NCBI RefSeq assembly: GCF_033958435.1 | Contig: NC_134161.1 | Coordinates: forward strand, 1,674,001 to 1,738,000 | From: Carettochelys insculpta | Lineage: Eukaryota; Chordata; Testudines; Carettochelyidae | Length of the DNA stretch: 64,000 nt | Direction of reading: 5' to 3' | Position numbers and translations under genes: made by a program | The notes under the pieces: generated by a model | What the model was told of the DNA's origin: nothing | The model's database searches: none | Seen by the model: the letters and a program-made list of their open reading frames with translations, nothing else | Shown: positions 1-13,496 of the stretch, one piece after another | Layout: each line of letters opens with the position of its first letter | Position numbering within the stretch: the stretch's first letter is position 1

Positions 1-3000
1 GGCTGCCTCTGGCTTTGTTGGTGCTTCTAAAATTAAAACGCAGCTGCGGAAACCCTTTGCTGCGGCAGCGTGTTCACAGCACCACTGCGCGGAGAGAGCT
101 CGGAGCGCTCGGAGCAGAACGCTGCTCCCGGGGGTAGCCTGTTTACACCGCTGCTTTGCTGCGCTCGGTGAGGCAGGGCAGTGTTCCGTCACGCCCCTGA
201 GCCCGAAAGTCGCAGCGCGGTCGGGGCAGTGCGGGGATAGCCTCTGCGAAGGCAGCGTGTGGAGCAGCAGCCCGTCCCGGTGTGTGGGCCTCTCCCAGCA
301 CCCCCCCTGCATGCTTTTGGGGTCACAGATCCCCGGTGCCTCCCAGATAGCTGGGGATTGACTCAGGGCCTTTGACCAAAGCATCCCTCCCTCGGCACCA
401 CTCTGCCCCTGTGCTGCTGCCTGCACAGAGGGTGGTAGGCGGCCGTGGCGCACCATAACTGCAACCCAAGGGAGCTGGGTCGTGTGGCACAGGCAATTCC
501 CGGAGCAGGTCGCTGCCCCAGAGCCCTGCGTGCCATGGGAAGCTTTGGTGGTTCCTGTCTAACCTGTGCTCTCCTGCCTTTTCTCTTCCAGAGTGAGAGA
601 AACTAAGGGCGAGGCGGGAGCCAAGCGAGGCTGAGGCTTCTCCCGCTGACTGATGCTGGGCACCTGGGGCCCTGCGTCGTTCTGCTGTCGGGGCGGGATG
701 CTGACAGAGCACACTTGGGCATGGACAGTCCCAAGGATTTGTCATCCTGGCTTGCCCAGCTGCCCTGAAAGCACAATGCCTCCAGAGCTTGGAAGTCAAT
801 GAAAGTGGCCAGTAACCCCAAGGAGGAGAGCAAGGTGAATAGCCAGGGAAATGGCCCAACTGTGAGACATTGCAGCCGGCCAAATGTCTTCCCGGGGAAA
901 GCAGGAGAAGCCCCATTACCTGAGCTCCTCAAAACTGGACTTGACAAAGCACTTGAGAAAAGCCCGTCGGGCACGGTCCTGCAGGGGCAGGGTCGGGGGT
1001 GGCTGGATTCAGTGACTCAGTGGGTACCTTCTGTCTTTAAATTATACAATTCCTGTCTTGTAAGTGGAAGCCTGGGGCCTGCTGCCTCTCAGTGTCTTGT
1101 GTCAGGACCGGGGGGGTGGGCAGGTGGTGCTGCAGAACGTGGCGCTGGAGGGGCAAGGCGGAAAGGCGCAGGTTTCAGCCCCTTTGCGTTCTATTCCCTG
1201 CATTGTGGAGCCACCCCCTGGGGACTTGGTGCTGTACTAAGCCCTGGCCAGAGCAGACGCAGACTTGAGGAGCTCTCCATATCAATGGACACAGACTGTG
1301 AGAAAGGAAGGATGTTTCTCCCCACCGAGGGCTGATGACATGCCCAAGGTCACCCTGGGAGGCTGTGGCAGAGCCAGGTCAGCCTGAAGCCCTAGCCCCC
1401 AGGGCTGCCCTTCACCTCTGCTGCTTTCAGCGAGACGTTGTTCTCTTCGGGGCTCAGCATCCCTGCACGGCTGCCTCTGAAGCCAATGACCTGCATTGTC
1501 ATAACCTCTCGGTTCTCAGCGATGGGGAGCTGAAGGGTTCAGTGCCACGTAGAAATAGCTGGTGGGCTTTTTATGGTCGCCAAGCAACCTGCCCAAGCAG
1601 TCCTGCGGCTGGCTGTCCCTGCACCTCGGCTGCTGACGTGATGTGCTTCTGCGGCGCTCAGGGTGGACAGTGGAGTTCTGGGGCAGAAGTCTGTGACTCT
1701 GGGGGAAGTTTGGGAGCAGAGGAAAGGTAGAAAATGCCAGAGCTAGTGGGAGCTACCTTACCTCCACCTCGGGCAGCTGCCCGGAGGCACCCAGGCTGTA
1801 TTGTGCTGGCCCCTTAACCACAAACATGCACTAAAAATAACCCGGCCTGCGCCTGGAACACATCTTGGACAATGTTACAGAGGTGTGTTCCACTCCAGCC
1901 CTCTGCGAGCTCCTGCTGAGCATGCCAGGGGCCAAGTCGGTCTGGCTGCGGGAGCAGAGCTCAGAGAGGGGACTGCTGGGTGTGGCACACAGCTCCCCTT
2001 TCTGATGCACCTCCGGGTGGTGCCCTGAGCAGGGGGCTGTAGTGAGTGACCCACAGAGGAGTTTTCTCCTTGAAAGCCCCCTGCCTGCTTGGCTTCATGG
2101 CTGTTGGTAGTGAGAGGTATGGGGGCAATGCCCGGGTTAATGTGTTCATGGAGGGGGGCGCTAAAAGGGGATCAAGTAAGACCTAGGCTCCCGCTGGTCT
2201 CTGTGGAGCCAAGTGACAGGCTGGCCAGGGCAGGTGGGCCAGTGCCTCAGCATGTCCTGGGTTGCTCTGCAGCCGCTGCTGGGTGCCTGGAGGTGGGGGC
2301 GTGTGCTCGGCTCGCACCAGCAAAGGGCTGGGAGTGGAAGAGTGTTTTCTTGGTTTTCCTGTATCGCTCTGACCCAACACACGGTGCCATCAGCCCTAGC
2401 CACTGGCCTCCCTGGGCCTGAACATCCTCCTGCACAGGTGTGTCACTCCTTGGGCGTCAGACCCGAATTACCCCGCTTGGGGTGAGTGGCAGGAGAACCA
2501 GCATCTCACTGCATTCAACAGGACCCTCTCCTGGGGACCAACACATCGGCCCCGGGCCGGGCCTCTGAAAAACTCAGGGGAAGGAATCTGAATGGCAGAG
2601 GGCAGACGGGCGTGAGCCTCTTTTCCTGTGCCCTCCTCCTTAGTGCGTGGAGGGGGACCCCGGTGCTCAGGGCCCGGAGGATTTAATTCAAGCTGCACAT
2701 TTCTGGAACCGGCCTTAACTCCCCTTCCCAGAGCCGCAGCAGCTGCCCATGCGATTGGCCCCCATTGGGAAAGTGGCAGCAAACGGGAATTGCCGGGAAC
2801 ATTAGAAGAACTCTGAAACGCTAAAGCTGGGACAGTCGACCAACAAAAGTTCATCCAATAAAACTTCCCCGTCCGTTACCTTGTCTCTCCTATTCTGGGA
2901 CCAACACTGCAAACAATGGAGCTGGGTCTCTCAAAAGCTGTAAAATACAGCTGGCAATCTAAGAGCCTGCCTTATGACATTTAGGCTTATCCAGTCTGCT

Positions 3001-6000
3001 GAGGGACCGCTAAGTCCCTTGAACTGGAAAAATATGGCGGGAAAAATTACCCGACAGTGTTGCAAAAGTTTTGGTTTGGGTTTGAATTTTGGGAGAAAGT
3101 TCAGCACAAGTCTGGCTCCATGTATGTAGCAAGCAGCTAAGCCCCGCCCCAGGCACCGCACACAGCCCTGTAGCTCCCCCCCCAACCGCCCGCCAGGGTT
3201 GCTAACCCACAGAAGGTTCATTTATGGACAAAATGGGGAATATTTTTACAGACAATTTTTATACTATATGAAGACGACACACATGGTGGAAAGTAATTGT
3301 CATTCAGACATCATGAGAACAATATGCTGTACAGCTCACTTTCATTCAGTTAGTCGTGGCCCTGGAAGTTTTCCCTTTTGTGATGGTACATCCGGACAGT
3401 GACGCTGTTAACCATAGCACCATTAACCATAGCTAAACCAAGGAGCTCAATAAACAACTAAAATGTCTGATTTCTGCTGCTCTGCAGTAAAACGGCCGAA
3501 GCAGCGCAGAAGAAATGTAACTGCTATAGAATAATTGCTGTTTTTTAAAAAATTTTATTGCACTTTTACAAGATCTACAGCCACTTAAATTTTTCAGGCA
3601 CTTTACAGAGGCGTCCAATTTCGGCTAATTTTTTACGGCCTGTCCCCGGTGACCGTAGCAGCGTCAGTGACCGTGTGCTGAAATAAGTAGGTGTCGCTCC
3701 CTTTTCGAAAGCATCCGGCCTGCTGGCTGTTGAAGCCCCATCACAGAGCTAAAGAAACCCTTGTGTGTGTCACGCCAGCCTCTGCTGAAAGGTGAGCTGG
3801 TGGCCCCATGCCGGCAGCGGGCCAGTTTCTTTCTGTCCTATTTTATGTTTCTGCAGCTGGGAGACGGGCTTAAGAACAGGTTGCACAATACAAGCTAGGT
3901 GTGACGCAAGGCAGGCTGCTGCTCTTCCTGCGTGCGTGTCTCGCACAGGGCTCAGCACTGATGCGACAGCTGACATCCTAAAGGGCCCTGTCCGGGACTC
4001 ACCGCAGCATTGTTCTCTCCTACCATCGAGCAGACGAGACTTGGGTTGGGTAAGAGAACAGCTCAGAGCAGCACACACACCTACGCTGGGGCACACGTGT
4101 GTATGCAGGGGTATAATGACAGCCAGCCCAACCTCTTGAACACACACACACACACAGACACACACACAGAGGCACAAACATGAGGGGAATGTACACACAC
4201 AGGTTCCCACCCACCCCCAAGAGCACAGAAGCACACGCGGGTGCACCATGCAGCCACGTTAATTACGTGCTCGTAGAGCGAGAGACCCTGTCAGGAGCGG
4301 GGCCCCGTTGTGCCAGGCGCTGCACAGACACACTGAAAGAACAGGCTGTGCACTGGTCATTCAGATCAATGGTAGACACGGGAGTGAGGGGAGAGCGAGC
4401 AAAGTGCCAGGGAGCTCAAAGGAGACCCACGTTTGCAGGGCTGGAGGGTGCGTACACAAAACAAGGTGGCTAATGGCAGGGTGAGCCCCACGGTGCTGGG
4501 GCGGCTGCTCACCCTACACCCGCCAGCAGCCCTGGGACTGGGGGGGAGGAAGGCAGCAGCAGGAGGAACAGAGCTGCTTCGGGAGCTCAGCTGGCAGGCT
4601 GCTGTGGGCAGAAGGGTCTTGGCCAGGGGCTTGCAGGCGGGCAGGGCTGCTGACCCCAGGTATGTGCAGGGAGACGCAGCATGCGGCTAGGAGACACGCT
4701 CTGGAGCGGAGAAGCAGGGAGACAGTGCACCATGCGTAGTGAGTGGGCAGGGGCTGGACGCTCCATTTGACACCGGGGGAATTGGGAGCCAGTGGAAAAG
4801 CTCTTACAGAACCCCCTGAGCACACACTCAGATCATCTCAGCAGCTCTATTTTCTGCCGGCCTCCGGGGGCAGAGGTGGGGTCAGGAAGGCCAGAAAGGG
4901 TGGCCGAAGGCAAGCCAGATATGCTAGGGGCCTGTGTGGGAGCATTACCGCTGGGGACGGCGAGACACATGGGGGTGGCGGGCAGAGGGGACGTGCTCAG
5001 ACAGCGTTTGCTACAGGTGATCAGACAAAACCTGCCGGCCCCAGAGGAGCAGGGAAGTGGTGCTGCCTGCAGCCGGTCTGCACCTCCGAGGAGTCACACC
5101 CAGCTGCACCAGGCTGTAAGCCGTGCAGCTAGATCCCGTACGCTGGCTGTCAGATGTCTCATGCCCCCCCACGGGAAGGGGGGGCTCACTGGACCGACAT
5201 GGCAGGCTTGCTTTTTCCCAGCCTGGCATCTCATGTCCTCATATACACCTGGCCACGCGGGCGTGCATTGCTGCTGGACCAGAACAGCAGCATTGCATGA
5301 TGGCACCTCCCAGCTCCTGAGCTCAGCACCTCGCCCCACAGAGCATGCAGGGCCAGTGAACACTGCCCGGGCAGGGCCTGGCTCCAGGGAGCAGAGCCTG
5401 CGCACTCTGGCACTTGCTGTCTGCTTGCAAGGTGGGCCAGCACCCCCAGCAGGGCAAGGCAGGCAGGTGGTTAACTCTCGCTCCTGAGTGACAGGAAGCC
5501 ACAGCTGTGGGAATGGGCAGGCGGCAGGGCTGGTTCAGCTGTGGTGAGTTTGGGATTTAGCCCAGATCCAGGAACGAGGCGTGTGCTGGGGCCCTGCAGC
5601 CCCTCGGAGCTGTGGTTCCCTTCCAGTGCCACATCACCATTTAGCTGTGCCCCACGGGGCTGTGTGAAAAGCACGAGGGGAGTGAGTACGAGCTCAGCTT
5701 TGGTGCAACAGCTGCTTGAGGCTGCTCCAGACACCAGGCACTGACAGGTAAGTGCGGCACTTGTGTCCCCGCCGGGTTAGCTGATAGCTGTGAGTGGGAA
5801 AGGGCGCAGCCGTCCAGTGAGCGAGGCGGCGGTGAGCTCGTCTTTCGGAGCAAGTGGTTTTGGAGTGAGCTGCAAGCTGGAGTTGCACCCCTCGGACAGC
5901 AGAAGGGGTGCATTGTTCACCGCGGGGCTGGAAGGAGCATGTTTGCAGCAGGTGCTGGCTCTGCAAAGCCCCTTTTCTGCCTTAGTCAGGGTTCAAGTAG

Positions 6001-7100
6001 GTGCAGCCCTGGGAGATTCCTGGCTGGGATCTTGGTTTTCAGGGGCTGTGTCCCTGCTTTCTTGGGCCTGCCTAGAACCCTGGGGGGAGTCGTGCACAGC
6101 AACGCTGCACCAGAGGCTGTGGCTGAAGAGTGATGTACCTGTCCCAGGCTGAAACTCGGGGGGCGGGCACAGAAAGTCGCTGTCTGGGTTAGGAACCGAG
6201 CAGGCCGCTGACCTCAGCAACCCTGGTCTGGAGCAAAGCACCTGGTCAGACTGGGGCAGCTGCTGTGAAAAGCTGGTCTTTAAATTACCAGGCAGGAATG
6301 GCTTTGATTGAAAGCGGCTTTTAGCCACCCTGTGCCACTGTGAATTTGGAAAATGGGGGAGCTGAGGCAACACGGTGGACTGGCAACTTACTATCCAGGA
6401 GTTAAGCTGGTTAGCTCATTCGACTTCAGAACTGATCTTCGGGGGACTTGTGCACCACAGCGCTGATGGGCGATGAACCACTGGAGAGGAAATATCTGAT
6501 CCTCACTGACGCTGGTGATCCTTCAGCCAGGGAGATGGATAAATGCTGGGGGCACAATGAATGTATGGCTGGCGAAAGATACAGGTGGCATTTCTGTTTG
6601 AAACGGGCCAGGCTAGCTGCTGCTCTAACGGGCTAGGGAAGGATCCAGAGGCTGGAGGGTGAAGGAAGGAAAAATAGCAGTCGCACCCCACTGGGCCAGC
6701 AGGGGACAAGGATGGAGAAAGGAACAGTTGCTGACTAGATATTTCTGAGCATTTGTCTATGTGTACCCCCAGCCAGGGGACATGCGCCCCTCCCCTGGCT
6801 GTGCCCGCTGCAGTGGCTAGGGACAGGTGTTTCTCACCTGGCTCTCAAGCTGCGGTGAGAGAGAGCTGGGGTAGTGCTTTCTTCCCAGGGCAGCTGCACG
6901 CTGAACCCTTTCTTCCCAGTTCCACCCTAGAGCAATGACTTGAATGGGGAAAAGCCAAACTGACTTGAGCTAGAGACCCGAGCAATGCCAGATAAATTGT
7001 CTCCTCAGTGAGAAGTGTTTGTGTTCGGACTCTTGCCCTCTGTATCACTTCTGTGCATACACAGGCCCCTACAGGGGTGGCAGCCCTGAGCACCAGCCAG
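1..7100. other. Gene-free stretch, mostly unrecognised unique or very old repeat DNA
   Basis: No splice-consistent coding exon of a known family was recognised. The first 270 bases are moderately rich in CpG. Short degenerate stretches near 1200-1380 and 4260-4480 resemble tails of ancient SINE/LINE repeats (wording like 'gcccaaggtcacc' and 'ggccccgttgtgccaggcgctgcacagac'-type phrases, the latter seen only in part). A CA microsatellite sits near 4140. TMPRSS13 lies upstream of FXYD6 in mammals, but no serine-protease motif (TAAHC or GDSGGP) was found here. All open frames are short and lack domain features. Confidence 0.5.
4140..4170. repeat. CA dinucleotide microsatellite
   Basis: Alternating CA interrupted by single AGA steps. 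On the opposite strand it gives a run of Cys-Val codons in a spurious reading frame. Confidence 0.9.
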
Positions 7101-7129
7101 GGAGGCTTGGTAAATAGCCTTGCAGTTAA

Positions 7130-7560
7130 TTTTTCCAACATCTAACCTAAATCTCCCTTGCTGCAGAGCAACGGCGTGACTTGTCCTGGCTTCAGCTGAC
7201 CTGGAGAACAATTTCCCCCTCTCCTTTTCATAACAGCCCTTAGCAGATTTGAAGATCCTTGCTCAGGTGTCTGTGCTACGGTTCCAGGTTTTAACCTTTC
7301 CTCAGACGTCAGGTTTTCCTAAACTTGCTCTCACTTTTCTTGTTCTCTCATTTGTCCACAACTTGCCTCAACTGGAAGTAGTACTCCAGCAGAGGCCTTA
7401 CCAGTGCTGGGTACAACAGGACAATTGTTTCCCATGTCTTGCATGCCACACTCCTCTTGGGAGACCCCAGAATGATATTAGCTGTTTTCACAATTGCACA
7501 GAACTTTCCCATTAGGTTAGAAGGAACATGTACAATGTGCAGCTCCATGAGAGAGCCTGT
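7130..7560 (-). mobile_element. Old CR1 LINE fragment, reverse orientation
   Basis: Read on the minus strand, the stretch has the wording of the 3' part of CR1 reverse-transcriptase ORF2. It includes a frame ending in a YPALVRPLLEY-type phrase (compare the CR1 'LVRPHLEY' motif) near 7380. The plus strand reads like the usual antisense CR1 phrases about 'gtactccagcagaggccttaccagt'. It is degenerate, with frameshifts, and clearly older than the copies at 26.9 and 38.6 kb. Boundaries are approximate. Confidence 0.7.
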
Positions 7561-7649
7561 GTTGCTTCCCACACACATAAGAACACACATGAACACACCT
7601 TGCAGGACGGCAGAAGTACAGGCTCATGCATGATGGTAGTGTCCTTGAC

Positions 7650-9120
7650 TAACTCTGCTTCTGTCGCAGCCTTCTATCAAAACTGGAAGAATAGAACCTT
7701 GGATCACAAGTGTGCAATCTTGGTACTCTTCCAGGCTCAAGCAAGCATCCTGAGAATATGACTATGATAGTCTGGGCATGGGATTTAGGTGTGTTTCCCC
7801 ATTGGGCCCTGGCCACTTGAATTTTGTAATGTATTTTTCTAAATGGTCAGCCTGGAGGGAAAGGCTCTCTTTCAGCCAGCCTGAGTGGTTAAGAATGATG
7901 GCATCTGAGGAGGAAGCCTGGTGCCTCCTGCATTTTATTAGTGTGATTAGATTAGGGACTGGGGGGGGGGGCATTAAACTATGGACTGAGAGTGCATTTG
8001 TCCAGAATCTTTTGCCTTTTCCCATAAATGCCACAGTTTGCAGCAGCCCTGTCGTACTTCATTGCTCTGAGATGTCATGCTGGAAAAACAAATAGGTTTT
8101 TTTTTAATCTAAACCAAAATGTGTAATCTAATAAGAGCTGATCTTCTTGAAACAATGTTCCTGCTAACAGCACAAGTTCTGTGCACAGCGGAATTATGCA
8201 TCTAAGAGGGATTTCATCTTCCAGGTTATTGCTCCTTTGGGCCCCAAGAACATCATCTCTGGAGCAGATAAATGGTTTCCTTTCCCTAACACAAATTAAA
8301 TTTATTTCTCCTACAACTTACAGCCAGCAGCCATTCTGCTTGGGCTAGAAGAAGGGAAGTAGCCTTCCCCCTTGCAACTGGAAGCTTCACACCGGGTTAA
8401 AAGTGGGTATTTCCTCTTGAAGCTCTCTGGACAAATTGGTTGGCTTTTATGCTCCGTTTAGGCATCCAGGGACAATCCCCCTCCTCTTCAGCAAGGAATG
8501 CTAGACCCGGTTTCAGCCTTTGTCCCAGTTCGAAATTCTTACCTACATTCCTATAGGGCAACCCCACCTGGCTAAGGAGGTTAACCCTTTTACTCCCAGG
8601 CTGCTGGCTAACCCCCATGATCATGACATTCCTGTTCTAAAGCATTTGAGCTACAAAAGTTGTTTTTAATCCTAGGCAGGAAGCTGGAGGGATAATTTAA
8701 GTGGTGTTGGAGCGGCAGGGGCACAGATGTGGAGAGAGAATGAAATAGATACACATACACGTGACAGCTGATTCACAGAAGAAGCATATTGCTGCGGAAG
8801 AGACTGATAACATTTCCTCTCAACAGAAAAAGGCTATTGGGTTCCAAAAAGCACTATGAAGAAAGCCTTACTTGGTCCCACAGGCGAACTAAATCCCCGA
8901 TGGTGGGCCATAACCATAAACGTAGCAGAGAGGAGGGAATGCCAGCAAACATTTTCCTGCATTCAGCTCCAAGAGCGAATTTCAGTTTGCGTGTCTGAGC
9001 CCTTGTTGTCATGGATTTCCCACCAGACTCGACTATCAGTATCATTTTAGTCTGTCCTCCTGCCTGGCATGGAGCAGAGAATTTCACACTGTAAGCTGAA
9101 GTCTTTTAGAACAGTAACAG
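7650..9120. other. Unannotated intergenic stretch
   Basis: Contains a run of ten G at about 7960 and a short T-run at 8098. No coding exon, RNA gene or recognisable transposon family was identified. Confidence 0.4.
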
Positions 9121-9270
9121 AGAAGTAGCCATGTTAGTCTGTGTTTTAACAAAACAGAACAGCAGCCCTGCAGCACTTTAAAGACGAAGTGGGTCTGTTC
9201 CACCAAAGCTCATCAGCCAATAAATCATTTTGTTAGCCTTTCAAGTGCTACAGGACTGCTGTTCTTTTAG
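9121..9270. mobile_element. Degenerate fold-back (palindromic) MITE-like element
   Basis: The left arm at about 9150-9185 (acagaacagcagccctgcag and onward) is the imperfect reverse complement of the right arm at about 9233-9270 (ctacaggactgctgttcttt). The leading phrase 'gtagccatgttagtctgtgt' is shared with the better preserved fold-back element near 31.0 kb, so the two belong to one family. No coding capacity. The family name is not assigned. Confidence 0.65.
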
Positions 9271-9689
9271 AAGAGTAGTTCTCAGTGAAGCTCTAAGCTG
9301 AGTACTTGGGCGGCCTCCCAGGAGAGATCCGGACACCATGCAGCTGATTAGCAGAGCATCCACAGACAACAGCCTGCGTTTTGACTGGAAGTGCACATTC
9401 ACACATGCTTCTGTGCATATAATAAAATTTATTCTGCATGCGGATGGAAAAAATTGGCAGGAACATCAGTCCAGAGTACATCAACTCATCTAGACATTGG
9501 CCTAGTTTTACAACAGGCTACCTGAAAAGCACTAGCAAAGTCAGTGCAAACTAAAAATTCATATAGACTGTTGATGTGTTTCTGATGCACTCTGTACTGT
9601 ATGTTGCAATGTAAGTATGTATTTCTATTCCAAATGATGCATTTTTAGAATCGTGGTAAAAATGAGAGAGTCAGCAACTTTTCAGTTTG

Positions 9690-10205
9690 AAGGCGATGGA
9701 GAAGATCTGGAAAAGCAAAACGATTAGCTTAGGAATGAAGCTGAGCACCTTGACAATGTGTGTATTCCGCAGCATGTTGTATGGATGTGAGACCTGGGTG
9801 ATAACGAAAGAGTCAAAGAGAAGGACATTGGCATTGGAGAGGAGTTGTTATAGAAGAGCCTAAGAACGGGATGGATGCAGAAGGTCACCAATGAGGAATT
9901 ATATAGGAAGATACAGCTGAAAGAGAACCTGCTGCAGCAGGTTATACAGCGCAAATTACAGCTATTCGGGCATATCTGCAGAATGAACAATGGACGAAAA
10001 GTAAAGACCGTGGTATTTGGCATAATGCAGGGTTCGAATAGGAGGGGCAGACCCCACAGAGAATGGGTAGGTGATATAGCAGATTGGTGCAGAGTTAGTC
10101 CACAGAAACTAAGCTATTCTGCACTGGACATGGAGAGATGGAAGGAAATAGTGCGGGAGGCATCAGACACCAATGGGCGCTGAGCCCACGGTTGTAGATT
10201 CTGAT
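9690..10205 (+). pseudogene. 3' end of a non-LTR retrotransposon (RTE-like) reverse transcriptase
   Basis: Frames on the + strand encode the C-terminal tail of a LINE reverse transcriptase: an IWKSKTISL phrase, then a MLYGCETW phrase (the YGSETW motif of RTE-type enzymes) near 9770. Downstream come an FGHICRMN phrase and an NRRGRPHREW phrase (9950-10070), typical of the domain after the RT palm in RTE-like elements. Frame changes between the segments show that it is dead. The 3' end reads into a short TGATG-rich tail at about 10200. A second copy of the same family lies at 59.9-60.5 kb on the other strand. Confidence 0.75.
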
Positions 10206-10959
10206 GATGGGCAATTGTATTTGTGTCTGATTATGTAAGCAAGTCATTTTAAAGTGAGGCGAAATCGGGGGGTACGCAAGACAAATCAGGCTCCCGAAAG
10301 GGGCAAAGTAGTCTGGCAAGGTAGAGCGCCACTCCATGGGCTCCTTTCCTGGCAAGCCACTTAATGGTTAATTACCATCGCTGTTGAAAAGTCGTTCCCT
10401 TTGTGTGAGCATTCAGGCAGATGTACTGCGTCAGCACGGGCAGGCAGAACAACGGAGGGTTCATCTCGAAAGTTCCTCAACCACCAACCGCAAAAATGTG
10501 TGTATGATTTTAATGGTCAGTTTCCATCTCTGTTGTTCAATCAATCAGGGAACAGAAATCCTATCATGTGAGATGGGTAATTAACCCAACGAAAATGTCA
10601 AGCTGGGCTATTAAACATTCTGAACTCTCAGTGAAGTAGTCTCGGTTCCCAGTGGGGTTCTTCGTCTGTAGGCATTGGACTTGCCAGGCATACCGGCTGG
10701 CCTTTTATCTTAATTGCTTGCATTCCTGCAAGCTTTCCTTTCCAAAGCTGGCAGTTGTCCAATGCGAGGTGGTGGCAGTGCTGGTCCAACGATGACCCCA
10801 CCAGCGGTGCTGTGTGTAGTACTATTGCGTGAGAGAGAAGAGCTCAGTTTTGAGAGCACAATTTACTTCTGCATTAGGCACCAGGGTGATCCCTGCTGGA
10901 ATCCTGTGCCCGGTTGGGGAGCCCGCAGTTCAGGGAGGCTGGTGAGTGGGAGAGAATTC

Positions 10960-11390
10960 TGAGACGAGCCGCAGGAGTGGTGGAAGGGCTGGACAGGCTC
11001 AAGGTGTTGAATCTCTTTAACTTAACCAAGTGAGGGCCCAGGGTGGTCTGGTCAGTCCGTCAGGGCCTGCATGGAGAAGGTCTCTCTGATGAAGGGCTTG
11101 GCCTGTCAGAGGAGGCCAGAGAGGCAGAACACAGGCTGGTGGCTGGAAGCTGAAGCTAGCCCGACTGAGTGGAAATAAGGCGTATGATGTTTTAACAGTC
11201 AGGTTAATTACCCTTTGCAAAAACTGACAAGGGCTGGGGTGGATTTTCCCATCACAGGCAACCGTTAACTCAAGTGTGGGTGCAGTGAGATCTCTGGGAA
11301 CGATTTGGGGGCAGCTCTCTGGCCGGTGTGACTTGGGAGGTCAGTCAATGCTCCCTTCTGGCCTGGGAACCTGCCAACTGATGAATGACT
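10960..11390 (+). mobile_element. Degenerate CR1-type LINE 3' fragment
   Basis: The phrase order (gagacgagccgcaggagtgg near 10960, then 'gaagctgaagctagcc', then 'aatgctcccttctggcctgg' near 11350) follows the 3' end of CR1-like LINEs in reptiles. The reading frame is broken throughout. Boundaries are approximate. Confidence 0.6.
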
Positions 11391-11500
11391 CACTAGCCTA
11401 GGACCTGGGACACCCAGGTTCAGCTCCTGCTCTGCCAGAGACTTCCTGGTGCAACTTGCGACACCTCAGTTCCCTATCAGTAATGGGGTGGGTGGGGATT
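11390..11500 (+). repeat. MIR-like ancient SINE fragment
   Basis: A phrase order such as 'caggttcagctcctgctctg' followed by 'cagttccctatcagtaatgg' resembles the core and tail of amniote MIR/L2-type repeats. It is short and degenerate. Confidence 0.45.
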
Positions 11501-13496
11501 AGCCCCCAGTGGTGACCTCTGTCATCAGGCACTAATGGGAGCCATCTAAGAAGATGGAGAACTGCACAGGGTTCGGTGCATGCTGAGTGCCTGATGGACT
11601 GCTCCAGACAAGACACTCCTTCGCTAGTCCATGGTGCGAAGCCGCACAAGCCTGCCTGCCAACCCTCGCTCGCACAGACTGCCTCACTGGTAACTCTGGA
11701 ACTGACGCCGTGGCCCAGACAGGTCACGGTGTCTCACCTACAACCGGGGAGCAGGCAGGTCACTGGAGCCAAGGGAGCACTGCCAGCTGGGAATAAAACT
11801 GAGACCCAACAATCTTATTTCATGTATGCACCCAGTGGCACCTTCTGTGGCTGGATTTGAGGTGGTGGTGGTTATTAAGTGGAAAACACTTTCTGTCCCA
11901 CCCTTCTCTCCAGGACCCGCCAGTTCCCAGCCTGAGGGCTGCTCTGGTTTGAATGAGAAGATTATTTTCAAACCAGACGTGGCTGAGATTTGAAGCAACT
12001 CAGCAGTTTACAGCTCAGAGTTCCGCTTATGTGTCTGAATCAAGGAAACGTCCGGTGCAAAAGCAGCACTACCTTGGTGCTAACTTCTCACAGTCCCTCA
12101 GGCAACTCTTCTGAGCAAAATGCCCATGTCTGGGCTCTGCAGCCTGGCGTGTCCTGACTGAACCGCCCCGGGGACCTGTTTTCACAAGGGACTCAAACCA
12201 GCTCTGCGTTGGCCTCCATCATTTCAGTCCTTGTCACATCGCTCACCTGTCAGGAAGTAGCCGGACTGTGCCATTGGCGCCAGTTCCAGGGACAGCACCT
12301 TGGCTTTAGCCCCATCCAGGGTTCTCAGAATGAGAGAGTTTAATGTCCTGGGGGGAGATCGCTCCTGGGGCAGCTGGGTGCCATCCCCCCATGAATTCAG
12401 GGTGTGGGAGCTACCCAGCTCTATACAGCCCTCTGAGCGTCCAATGACGTCTGGCTACTGCTTCACTCCTAATCCTTCTTGCATCTTCTCAGAGACGGTG
12501 GTACTTCCAAGGGGGAAACCAAAGCCTTCCTGCTCTTTAGCCAGCTAGTCATCCTGCCCAGGGTTTCCAGTTTAGAGCCTCCCCCTCCCTCTCGCTGGCC
12601 CATGGCCCTCTGTGCTCTCCTGATTTAAGTGTGCATGTAAATCCCCCTCCTGCGCTTGTGACCCTCACTCTTAGGAATCTGTTGCCATGGTGATGACTGA
12701 TGCAGCATTGGCCACTTGATGGAAGTGCGTGAGGAGGCAGAGCAGAGAGATGGATGTACACACCACTCCTTCAAAGGGAGCCCTTCCCCTCATTTCCCAT
12801 GGCCCCGTGATCTGGAAGTGCGTTAGCTCAGTGCAGCGTATGTGATGCCCACAAAAGGGCTGATTTGCCCCAAGACCCAGACTCCTGACATCCCGTATGG
12901 CCAGCCAAGGGGAGCTGTGGTGAGTGAATGCATCTACCTACCTGGTGTGCTGGAAGGGTCTCGGGGCACCAGAGTATCAAGCCTGCCTCTGCAGTTCAGC
13001 CGATCACTTGCTCTCAGGCTCAGTGTTTTGTTCCCGACTCCCCTCCAGCTGGTCAGGAAATGGGGCAGGGGAAATTGGAAACAAATCTGTACAAATGTTT
13101 GTTTTGTTGAAACTTGCTGACTTGCTCAGACTGTGCTGAGCCCCTCTACTCATCCGCACTGTGGTCCCACGCCCAAGGCTGGAGGAACCGACCTGCAAGG
13201 GAGAAACTTTCCCCAGCGACAAGGTGGTCCAGAGTTGCTCTTGTGCCTTCTTCTGATGCGCTTGGATCAACACATGCCAAAGACAGGTTGCGGGACCAGA
13301 TGGCCCATAGGCCTGGTCTTATAAGTCCTACATTCCAATGTATTTGAAAATCTTTAACCAGTGCCATCCAAGAGGACGTTCACAGGCACAATATAAGCTA
13401 GTGAGTGGTGTCTTTCCCACTCCAGCCCCCTTTGAAACCTTTATTGTATTATTTGTTCTGATTTGTTTCCATGGTGCCATAGATAATGTCCTTCTA
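11500..13496. other. Unannotated intergenic stretch
   Basis: No exon or transposon was recognised with confidence. A GTTGCCATGG half-palindrome lies near 12681, an RFX X-box-like half site of unknown significance. Confidence 0.4.

Noticed and set aside
540..610. Acceptor-like sequence 'ctgccttttctcttccag' ending at 591 as a possible last exon of TMPRSS13
   Set aside because: The downstream frame stops at once in the likely frames and shows no serine-protease C-terminal pattern; the donor partner would lie outside the window.
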